64,000 bases of DNA from NCBI GenBank assembly GCA_025362735.1, contig JANYFL010000071.1, positions 62,001-126,000 of the forward strand. The letters are read 5' to 3'. The position numbers and the translations under genes were made by a program. Shown here piece after piece: positions 57,560 to 64,000 of the stretch (the first letter of the stretch is position 1; the number at the start of each line of letters is the position of its first letter). Source of the DNA: Betaproteobacteria bacterium (lineage in GTDB: Bacteria > Pseudomonadota > Gammaproteobacteria > Burkholderiales > Burkholderiaceae_D). The notes below the pieces were generated by a model that was not told where the DNA came from, did not search any database, and was given only the letters and a program-made list of their open reading frames with translations.

Positions 57560-58747
57560 CTAAAGTGGTAGTACTTTGAAATTGAACACCCGTTCCGTGA
57601 ACCAGATCGCTGCCAAGACAATGCCCAAAGTCGATCCTCCTGCGAGTACAGTGGTTTGGTAACTCGGTCTGCTTCGCAGCCAATATAACGGTGCAATTGC
57701 TGCAGTGACGACGAGCAGTTGACCGATTTCGACGCCGAGATTGAATTGCAGCAATGCCCAGGCGAAATCACCGGTCGAGAGATCAAGGTCACGTAATACT
57801 TCTGCAAAACCAAAGCCGTGAATCAGGCCAAAAAAGAAAGTGAGGATGGCGACGCGGCGCGTCACGACCGGCCAGAGATTGTTGAGGGCAGCCAGCATGA
57901 TCGTGACTGCGATGGCAGGTTCAATCACGCGTGGGGACAAATGGACAATGCGCGTCGAAGCAAGTCCGAGCGTAATGGAATGCGCAATCGTGAAAGCCGT
58001 AATCACACGCAATAAGGGCCAGACTGCTTGCCCGAATGAAACCGGTTCCCAATATCCTTCACGCGCGCTCCCGGATCGCTTCAATACCGCTGGAAGCAAC
58101 AGACACAGCAGAAACAAAATATGGTCGTAGCCCGTGAGAATATGGTGAATGCCCTCACGCAAAAAACCGGCGTGAGCAATACTCAATTTGTTTTCCGCCT
58201 GGCCATTGATATGGGCTGAGGCAGAATGTGTCAGAGCGGGCTGGACGCCATTGGCACTGATCATTACCTCGCCATGAGCGGGATCGAGCACCAGAGGCAA
58301 CGGCGCATGTCCAGCAAAACTGACCCGGGTCACGCCCCGATGCGTGGGATCAATGTCTTCAAACAGCCGGTAGTCCACTTTAAGACCGCTTCCGGCTGAA
58401 CATGCAGAGGTAAAGCGCAACACAAGATAAGTGCCATCGCTATGTTGGTCGATGGCTTGATTGTCAGGCTTTAATGCACACGTAGTGGAGTTACCGGTCA
58501 GGCTTAGATGCTTCAGTAAATAGTCATTGATGTCGGGCTGGCGAGTGCGGATTTCACCCCAGGTCAGTTTGTCGTCATGGTTGGCATCAAGGGCGAGGAC
58601 GACATCAAGATCACGCAGGGCAATGTCCCAGCGGCCTTGTATATCATGCGCATTCACATCCAGCCAGAGATAGGCGTCACTCGGTTTATGGGCTTGCGCA
58701 AGACTCGTACAGCACAACAATAGAACCGCAACAATTAGCCGCTTCAT
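57560..58747 (-). CDS. HupE/UreJ-like membrane protein with EF-hand-like loop
   Basis: A 395-residue exported membrane protein. After a signal peptide (ends AQAHKP) come about 190 periplasmic residues containing LDANHDDKLTWGEI (about 54-67), a good match to a calcium-binding EF-hand loop. Then GIHHILTGYDHILFLLCLLL starts a six-helix domain of the HupE/UreJ type, with AFTIAHSITLGLAS and FGLIHGFGFAEVL carrying the conserved His that in relatives bind nickel or other metals. The metal here is unknown. Its start overlaps the TPR gene stop (ATGA); it is last in a four-gene set with DUF4331. Confidence 0.82.
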   Translation of the reverse strand: MKRLIVAVLLLCCTSLAQAHKPSDAYLWLDVNAHDIQGRWDIALRDLDVVLALDANHDDKLTWGEIRTRQPDINDYLLKHLSLTGNSTTCALKPDNQAIDQHSDGTYLVLRFTSACSAGSGLKVDYRLFEDIDPTHRGVTRVSFAGHAPLPLVLDPAHGEVMISANGVQPALTHSASAHINGQAENKLSIAHAGFLREGIHHILTGYDHILFLLCLLLPAVLKRSGSAREGYWEPVSFGQAVWPLLRVITAFTIAHSITLGLASTRIVHLSPRVIEPAIAVTIMLAALNNLWPVVTRRVAILTFFFGLIHGFGFAEVLRDLDLSTGDFAWALLQFNLGVEIGQLLVVTAAIAPLYWLRSRPSYQTTVLAGGSTLGIVLAAIWFTERVFNFKVLPL

Positions 58748-59973
58748 GATGTCTGTGCACTCTGAAGAAGACGGGCGATACGTGCATCGGACAGACCTTG
58801 TTGCGCTAACCCGATTTTGACTTCCTGGAGTGCTTGGCCATCATGTGCTGCAGCGGCGGCTTGCGCCATCACTAGCCAGTCGACGGGTTCTTTCTGGACG
58901 CGTAGATTTTCACGAGCATTGATCAGCGCCCCCGCAGAATCATTCTGTACTTGTAGTTGAAAGCGCGCCAGCTCACGCCCATGTTTGGCGGCGCCGTCAC
59001 CGCGCAATCGGGCTGCGTCAAAACGTTCGGCAAGTTGTATCGTGCTCGCTTCTGCCTGCTTCAGGCCAAGTTTTTTCTCGGCAATCGTCCTGCGCAGCAA
59101 CACGCCATCGCTGGCTGGCTCGGGTTGATTGGCCAGTAAACGCAAAACCTCTTTCGGACGCGACTGTGCCAGCAAAAAATCCGCATAGGCAAATATTAAA
59201 TAGCCATCTTGCGCATCTTTGGCTGTGTTCGCGAAGGCCTGACGATAAAAGTGCTCCGCACTTGCGGTGCGACCGGCGCGTTCATCCAGTTCGGCAAGTG
59301 TGGTCAGCAACCAGCGCCGCGTGTCTATTTGTTCAACACCCTGTAATGCGGAACTGGACAGCAGATCATTCAGTTGTGTACGGGCGCTATCGCGTTGTCC
59401 ACGCAGACCCGTATTTTCAGCCAGACAGGCCAGAGCGTAACTAGTAGTGAAACGTGCCAGGCTATTGCAGGCTCGATCTGATTCGGCATAGTTCCCCTGG
59501 ACTCGCTCGATTGTGGCGAGAGTGAGCCAGGCTTGGGCTGCAATTTTTGGTGCAGGTGCCGACTGAAGGATGTGCATGAGGCGCACCCGTGCCTTTGAGA
59601 AATCGTGCTGGTATTGATCGAGTGTGGCCTGCATCAAGACCACAGCCGGAGGCGCTTGTACATCATCCCGCCAGGGACGCAACGCGGCGAGCGCATAACC
59701 CGCAAAGCGGGGATCGCCACGTTCGCGTGCTTGCTCCAGATACTGTCGTGCTGATTGAACGGCAGTGCTTACATCGGGCGCTGTGTTGACGGCTGATTTC
59801 GGTTCAGGGCGCGGCGGCAATGCGAGTCGCGTATCGCTGCGGAATAAGCGATAGGGCAGGGTTTCGAGCACGACGCCGTCGCTTGCCGGGACATAGGGTG
59901 CAGCTTCACTCAAACTACTGATGCTCAACAGTAACGCGACGCAGCACCGTAGCGATATTGAATACGTGGACAT
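58744..59973 (-). CDS. exported TPR-repeat protein
   Basis: A 409-residue exported protein with a signal peptide (CCVALLLSISSLSEA-AP). The rest is helical, with repeats of tetratricopeptide type: RQYLEQARERGDPRFAGYAL, AQAWLTLATIERVQGNYAES, TLAELDERAGRTASAEHFYR and GYLIFAYADFLLAQSRPKEV. No enzyme motif is present; TPR proteins scaffold protein complexes. Translational coupling to the HupE-like gene suggests a shared envelope function. A strong hairpin separates it from the upstream lipoprotein gene. Confidence 0.8.
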   Translation of the reverse strand: MSTYSISLRCCVALLLSISSLSEAAPYVPASDGVVLETLPYRLFRSDTRLALPPRPEPKSAVNTAPDVSTAVQSARQYLEQARERGDPRFAGYALAALRPWRDDVQAPPAVVLMQATLDQYQHDFSKARVRLMHILQSAPAPKIAAQAWLTLATIERVQGNYAESDRACNSLARFTTSYALACLAENTGLRGQRDSARTQLNDLLSSSALQGVEQIDTRRWLLTTLAELDERAGRTASAEHFYRQAFANTAKDAQDGYLIFAYADFLLAQSRPKEVLRLLANQPEPASDGVLLRRTIAEKKLGLKQAEASTIQLAERFDAARLRGDGAAKHGRELARFQLQVQNDSAGALINARENLRVQKEPVDWLVMAQAAAAAHDGQALQEVKIGLAQQGLSDARIARLLQSAQTS

Positions 59974-59979
59974 GGTAAT

Positions 59980-60019
59980 CAGGCCCGAACGCTGGAAATG
60001 GTTGAAGCGTTCAGGCCTG
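59980..60019 (-). terminator. intercistronic hairpin between lipoprotein and TPR genes
   Basis: CAGGCCCGAACGCT (59980-59993) pairs with AGCGTTCAGGCCTG (60006-60019), with one mismatch. There is no T-run on the minus strand, so it is more likely a processing or attenuation hairpin that favours expression of the upstream DUF4331 and lipoprotein genes. Confidence 0.55.
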
Positions 60020-60023
60020 GACT

Positions 60024-60293
60024 TCAGATCGAAGGATCAGGCTCGGTCGTGTCGGAAGTCGGCGCGACGAAAGTGCTCACATCGATTGGCTCACTCGTTT
60101 CACTTGACGAGGTTACCGCCACCTTCATGTACGCCTGCAGTCCTTCCACACTTGTGGCAGCTGTGGTCAGTGACGGAGCACCGTTACCATTGTTGGCACT
60201 ACCTCCACCGCCACCTCCTCCGCAAGCTGTCAGAGCGAGAAGCCCTGCCGCGCCGATTGCCCATCTGGTTCGATTCATTTTGCTTGTGCTCAT
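60024..60293 (-). CDS. small Gly-rich lipoprotein
   Basis: An 89-residue lipoprotein. The lipobox LLALTAC is followed by a run of seven Gly and then Ser/Asn, a flexible tether. The remaining 55 residues are Ser/Thr-rich and contain GLQAYMKVAVTSSSETSEPI, a segment seen after DUF4331 genes in related clusters. The ATG at 60293 has GGAGG six bases upstream. It lies ten bases after the DUF4331 gene, so it belongs to the same transcript. Function unknown. Confidence 0.7.
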   Translation of the reverse strand: MSTSKMNRTRWAIGAAGLLALTACGGGGGGGSANNGNGAPSLTTAATSVEGLQAYMKVAVTSSSETSEPIDVSTFVAPTSDTTEPDPSI

Positions 60294-60303
60294 GATGTCC
60301 TCC

Positions 60304-61809
60304 TTAGTTCGAACCAGAAAGGGGTGTGGTCAGATAAGGGAATGCAGTACCGAACTGGCCCGCATTCTGGGTTGCGCCATCAGTCAACGCAGCCGAACCT
60401 GCCGGGGCGTCGGATGGTCTGCAACCGACCCTCAAGGTATCAGTAGTTCCTGTTGCCACACACAGCACACCCATTGCCACCCGCAGTGAAGCATCGACGA
60501 CGTCATCACCCGGACGACGACCATTCGGGAAGCCGGCGTTATCGCCACCAAGTACCCCCAGGTTGTTTTGGGCAGCCGCAACGGTTGGTGCGATGCTGGT
60601 GTTCAGACGCAGCATCTCCGAAGCCTTGACACCGGCAGGTTGATTCACCCCGGCAACGCCAGTCAAAAAGGCAGCGACCAGATCGGTACGCGGGAAGTTG
60701 GTCGGAGCCGGTGCACTTGGGAACAAGATTTGAATCAAGGCAGGCAAGGTCGGATTGGTGACGTAGTCAGCAAACTGGGCATCGTCTTTTGGTTTGGACG
60801 AATTGAATTTATCCTTGTCCTTTAAGCCGATGACGACTTCGTTGACCAAAGGCATGCCCAGACGGGAAACCTGAACCCAGGCGCCACCGTTCTTGCCAGA
60901 GGTCTGATGACCGGCAGCCGGATTGCCGGACAGTAATCGGGCCTGGCGCATGCTGGCTGTCGTCCAGCCACCAATGATCGGGCTGGAACCCGTGGTCAGG
61001 CAGGAAACGGGGACTTCGAGAATCAGTGACGTAACATTTTTGTTATCAATAATGTTCGTGCCGCCATTCGGCGCGCCGAGCGGGTTGAGATTGATCAAGT
61101 CGAATATCTTGCCGAGATTGACGGCAAACGGATCTTTGCGTTGACCGACAAACATGCGGCCATCGGCACAGCCGGGAATCTTGACACTGTAGGTATGTGC
61201 CGTCGCATAGGCTTCATAAGCAGTCTTGCTCGTAAAGGTCTTGTCACCGACATAGTCGAGTGGCTTCTCGAAAGTAGCTGAACCATCCGCTGCATTGGTG
61301 AGTGAGGTGTGAGCTCCGCCACGACGGTCGCCACGAACTACATCCACGCTGTAGGTTTCGCGTACATTCAGCGCTGCAGGATTCTGACCGGAAATGCCTC
61401 CAGCCTGAATCAACGGAATCGAGACATTTTTCCCGCCGACGGGCAGCGTAATATCCCTGAGGGTATTCTTGAAACGGAACTGAAACGTAATATCCTCGAC
61501 TGCATCGGCATTGTTGTCGATATGGATTTCATACAAGGCGTCGGGGTCGAGGGCAAAATAATTCGGCCCGCCGTAAGCGTCCTGCAAGGGCAGGTAGTCG
61601 GCAATCAGGGTCACGAAACCGCTACGTCCCGGCTCGTAACTGTTGAACATGTAGAAGTCAGTGCCATCGACTTTCGGGATGGTCGTGATAAAGGGCGCTT
61701 CACGGTGGCTTGAGGCTTGTGCCATGGACCCGAATGCCGCAGTGGCACATAGTGCTACGGCAAGAATCGTTTTGCTAAAAGTTTTGTGGAAGTGTGTGTC
61801 GGTATTCAT
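60304..61809 (-). CDS. exported DUF4331-family protein
   Basis: A 501-residue exported protein with a signal peptide ending near SMAQASSHREAP. DUF4331 features include SSHREAPFITTIPKVDGTDF, YMFNSYEPGRSGFVTLIADY and NNADAVEDITFQFRF. It contains Cys pairs (PGCADGRM, SCLTTG, VLCVATG, VGCRPSD) that could form disulfides. The family has no established function; secreted members often occur with TPR and HupE/UreJ-like genes, as here. It is first in this four-gene unit and should be the most abundant product. Confidence 0.88.
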   Translation of the reverse strand: MNTDTHFHKTFSKTILAVALCATAAFGSMAQASSHREAPFITTIPKVDGTDFYMFNSYEPGRSGFVTLIADYLPLQDAYGGPNYFALDPDALYEIHIDNNADAVEDITFQFRFKNTLRDITLPVGGKNVSIPLIQAGGISGQNPAALNVRETYSVDVVRGDRRGGAHTSLTNAADGSATFEKPLDYVGDKTFTSKTAYEAYATAHTYSVKIPGCADGRMFVGQRKDPFAVNLGKIFDLINLNPLGAPNGGTNIIDNKNVTSLILEVPVSCLTTGSSPIIGGWTTASMRQARLLSGNPAAGHQTSGKNGGAWVQVSRLGMPLVNEVVIGLKDKDKFNSSKPKDDAQFADYVTNPTLPALIQILFPSAPAPTNFPRTDLVAAFLTGVAGVNQPAGVKASEMLRLNTSIAPTVAAAQNNLGVLGGDNAGFPNGRRPGDDVVDASLRVAMGVLCVATGTTDTLRVGCRPSDAPAGSAALTDGATQNAGQFGTAFPYLTTPLSGSN

Positions 61810-62031
61810 GTTCTCTCCTGGTTACGATCATCAATGGGTGCACCTGCCCGCGAGGAAAAATAAGGCTGCTACCCGATTCATTCCTCATAAATCCATAAAA
61901 TGAGAACCTGCAGGGTTTCTGCGGTTCTCCATTCATGGCTCTGGCTTGTCCATTGATACGTACCCAGATTGGATTTGGATTCAATTCAAGAAAGTTTTTG
62001 AGTTTTGTTTGAAACTATTCAGAACAACAAG

Positions 62032-62973
62032 ATGAAGATGCACCAAGATCAATCCAAAGCCCGTACGGCAAAATTTCTGGCCACCCTGATCGCGGCAACG
62101 TTTCTCATGGGATCAAGCTTTATCGCGGGGAAGGTGCTACTCGCCGATGGATTCCCGCCCATATTGCTGGTGGGCTGGCGTTTTTTTGTGGCTGCCTTGG
62201 CAACTTTGCCACTGGTCTTGCTGGATGCGCCGTCGCTTAGAGCCGCACTGCTGCCGAAAGAGATGACCTTGCGCGATAGCGCAATCGTCGTCCTCATCGG
62301 CCTGACTCAAACCGCTGGAGTCATGATCCTGTTGTTCCTCGCCATGCGCTCCATTTCAGCATCAGCGGCGGCGATCTTGTTATTCTCGAATCCAATCTGG
62401 GTAGCCGTTTTGGGACGCGTTTTTCTTCACGAATCCCTGCATGGAGCGCGCGTCATCGGTCTCGTTCTCGGCATTACCGGCGTCGCGTTGGCGATCGGGA
62501 TTCATTCGGAATCATTTTCCAGGACGGGCCAACATGCTGGAGAATTGATCGGCCTCGGCTCGGCGTTTTGCTGGGCTCTATCAACTATCATCAACAAACG
62601 CAACAAACTCCCTTTGGGAACGTGGGCCTTGAGTTTCTGGCAGATGTTCTTCGGCTCGCTGGTCGTACTGGCCCTCGCTTATGGCACGGGCCAACATTGG
62701 CCAGAAAACACAACGCCAGCGCAATGGGGCTGGTTCTTGTGGCTCGCCATTCCTTCATCGACCGGTTCATTTGGCTTGTGGTTCCTCGCCCTGAACAAAG
62801 GTGGTGCCACCAGAACCAGTGGCTACTTGTTTCTAGCCCCGCTGTTTACGGTCGTACTGTCATTTTTTATTCTTGGGACAACGCTCACGTGGTTGCAAGC
62901 GTTGGGTGGTGTATTGATTGGCTGCGCGATCTGGCTCGTCAATCGAGAACTTCCAGGTAAAGCTCAATCGTAG
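62032..62973 (+). CDS. EamA/RhaT-like DMT transporter
   Basis: A 313-residue membrane protein with ten helices in two EamA repeats. Marks are LIAATFLMGSSFIAGKVLLA, the repeat-end SASAAAILLFSNPIWVAVLG and the second repeat's LNKGGATRTSGYLFLAPLFT followed by VVLSFFI. It ends with a short basic tail. Substrate not assignable. ATG at 62032 or 62038 are equally possible starts; neither has a good ribosome-binding site. It is not closely related in sequence to the DMT protein at 36522. Confidence 0.85.
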   Translation: MKMHQDQSKARTAKFLATLIAATFLMGSSFIAGKVLLADGFPPILLVGWRFFVAALATLPLVLLDAPSLRAALLPKEMTLRDSAIVVLIGLTQTAGVMILLFLAMRSISASAAAILLFSNPIWVAVLGRVFLHESLHGARVIGLVLGITGVALAIGIHSESFSRTGQHAGELIGLGSAFCWALSTIINKRNKLPLGTWALSFWQMFFGSLVVLALAYGTGQHWPENTTPAQWGWFLWLAIPSSTGSFGLWFLALNKGGATRTSGYLFLAPLFTVVLSFFILGTTLTWLQALGGVLIGCAIWLVNRELPGKAQS

Positions 62974-63016
62974 GATTGAAAGAAGAGTTGTATCGAAGGA
63001 TAGCCTCGTACCATCA

Positions 63017-63847
63017 CTATTCCATGATCAGCATGGCCGGGTTAATGCCGAACATGCGGCGGAACGTTCGGCTCAGGTGTGCTGAATCGGAAAATCCCGT
63101 TTCGTGGGCTGCCTCAGTCCATGAGCGGCCGTTCATCATGACAGCTACTGCCCGGTTGATGCGAAGCCACAGAACGTAGCCTCTAAACGTTATCCCTGTT
63201 TCTTGTACGAACAGATGTCGCAATCGGCTCGGCGATAAATGTACGGCTGCAGCAACATCTTGTAGCGAAATGGACGAACTCATTCGTTGCGAGATGAAGT
63301 CGATAGCCGCCGCAATACGGGGGTTTCCCATGGGTCGTATTGGCAAAGGCCCGGTTAGGGTATCGACGATGCGCTGGCTGGCAGCGATCAGTGCATCGTC
63401 GTCCATTTCTTTACTGAAATGTGCGCCCAGCAGAGCCGTAGCAGCATCAACTATCTCGGGTGGCAACGCTGTAATGTCGGACATGGCGTATCGATCAAGG
63501 AGGATGCGGCCTTGTATCGTTTCAGGCTCAATGAATATCTGAGCAACTGAACCTCCAAGACCATCGAACTCATGGAGGCGATTTGGCATGACAATGGCTG
63601 CCCTGAAAACTGACCACTCACTATCCACGCCACTACGCAATAATAATTTTCCGGTTGGCGCATCTAGAGTCAAAGAAATTTGTATCCCGTGATGGGCATG
63701 AGGTAGGGAGTGTCCCGCTTGTCGTCCAATCCACAGACTGCCACCTTGCCAAATGCATACGCGCCCGACTCCGGCGATTTTAAGGGCGGCGACACGGGCA
63801 GGTTTCGTTGCGGCCGTCGTGGCCATAGGTTTCACCTGGGTACTCAT
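63017..63847 (-). CDS. AraC-family transcriptional regulator
   Basis: A 276-residue regulator. The N-terminal half is a cupin-like sensing domain (SLPHAHHGIQISLTLDAPTG). The C-terminal AraC domain (about 180-276) has two helix-turn-helix units: ISLQDVAAAVHLSPSRLRHL and SWTEAAHETGFSDSAHLSRT, followed by FRRMFGINPAML. ATG at 63847 is chosen, with GGAGG 11 bases upstream; a TTG at 63865 is the alternative. It is divergent from the gene starting at 63974, which may be its target. Confidence 0.9.
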   Translation of the reverse strand: MSTQVKPMATTAATKPARVAALKIAGVGRVCIWQGGSLWIGRQAGHSLPHAHHGIQISLTLDAPTGKLLLRSGVDSEWSVFRAAIVMPNRLHEFDGLGGSVAQIFIEPETIQGRILLDRYAMSDITALPPEIVDAATALLGAHFSKEMDDDALIAASQRIVDTLTGPLPIRPMGNPRIAAAIDFISQRMSSSISLQDVAAAVHLSPSRLRHLFVQETGITFRGYVLWLRINRAVAVMMNGRSWTEAAHETGFSDSAHLSRTFRRMFGINPAMLIME

Positions 63848-63923
63848 GGCTTCATCTGCCTCCAACGCAAGTTAGCCCTTTCATTCAAGTCATAAGCGAT
63901 TTGAACACAGACAATACAGCTAT

Positions 63924-63935
63924 CGGACATGTCCG
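63924..63935. promoter_or_regulatory. palindromic operator-like site in divergent promoter region
   Basis: CGGACATGTCCG is a perfect 12-base palindrome, followed at once by TCCGACA, so the site reads as overlapping GGACATGTCC and CGTCCG halves. It lies between the AraC gene and the divergent gene at 63974. The form is typical of a TetR- or AraC-type operator, but the protein that binds is unknown. Confidence 0.45.
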
Positions 63936-63973
63936 TCCGACAATGTAATTTCAACTCAAAAATGGAGCTATAC

Positions 63974-64000
63974 ATGAACTACCAGATGAATGATCGTTGC
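63974..64000 (+). CDS. start of an unidentified gene (3' truncated)
   Basis: ATG at 63974 with TGGAG six bases upstream begins MNYQMNDRC and runs off the window end. It is divergent from the AraC regulator and probably under its control. Nine codons are too few to assign a family. Confidence 0.45.

Overview
This window looks like chromosomal DNA of a betaproteobacterium, most likely an Oxalobacteraceae-like member of the Burkholderiales. The reasons are the SRP RNA lying directly before dnaX, the order ftsH-folP-glmM followed by pstSCAB, the cysI-DUF934-cysH-cysD-cysN sulfate assimilation order, and an APS-type CysH. Coding density is high and most genes have moderately high GC. A few short stretches (about 1.0-3.0 kb and 8.9-9.5 kb) are visibly AT-richer and hold unrecognised or accessory genes. 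The organism assignment is inference; no ribosomal RNA is present.

Layout. 0-1 kb: the 3' end of an AddA/RecB-like helicase-nuclease. 1.1-3.0 kb: an accessory cluster of a small membrane protein, a zinc-ribbon-like protein, a ComF-like phosphoribosyltransferase and a SLOG/YspA-like Rossmann protein. 3.1-6.4 kb: SRP RNA, dnaX, ybaB, recR. 6.4-9.5 kb: a yjdF-like membrane gene broken by an amber codon, a MAPEG protein, an ECF sigma/anti-sigma pair and an AT-rich orphan. 9.6-11.6 kb (minus strand): transaldolase coupled to a secreted beta-helix protein. 11.8-22.8 kb: carAB, greA, a DUF4149-like protein, yhbY, rlmE, ftsH, folP, glmM. 22.8-24.9 kb (minus): the arsenic operon arsR-arsI-arsC-aquaporin. 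25.1-28.9 kb: pstSCAB behind a good Pho box. 29.0-30.3 kb: a YbaY lipoprotein, tRNA-Pro, tRNA-Arg, tRNA-His and a small exported protein. 30.5-36.3 kb: a PAS-rich sensory operon whose first gene carries two compensating single-base frameshifts. 36.5-39.1 kb: a DMT transporter, a CpeT-like exported protein and a MaoC-type hydratase. 39.4-50.9 kb: sulfate assimilation (cysI, DUF934, cysH, cysD, cysN, SUMT) and sulfate import (two periplasmic binding proteins, cysT, cysW, cysA). 50.9-53.8 kb: a MITE-like element, rhodanese, 1-Cys peroxiredoxin, dsbB, and a B3-type metallo-beta-lactamase-fold lipoprotein. 54.1-57.2 kb (minus): a large GAF/PAS hybrid kinase. 57.6-61.8 kb (minus): a DUF4331 / lipoprotein / TPR / HupE-UreJ-like cassette. 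62.0-64.0 kb: a second DMT transporter, an AraC regulator and the start of a divergent gene.

How the genes work together. The sulfur block forms one pathway: CysTWA plus two binding proteins import sulfate, CysDN activate it to APS, CysH reduces APS, CysI reduces sulfite, and the SUMT enzyme feeds the siroheme cofactor that CysI needs. No APS kinase or flavoprotein CysJ is visible, which fits direct APS reduction and another electron donor. The Pst system imports phosphate and probably also arsenate, and the adjacent ars operon detoxifies arsenate and methylarsenicals.

The best candidates for under-described biology are the PRTase-SLOG cluster at 1.1-3.0 kb and the DUF4331-lipoprotein-TPR-HupE cassette at 57.6-61.8 kb. 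Other notable points are the amber-interrupted yjdF, the doubly frameshifted sensor kinase, the MITE that supplies the ribosome-binding site of a rhodanese gene, and the metallo-beta-lactamase homologue with Glu in place of the first zinc-binding His.
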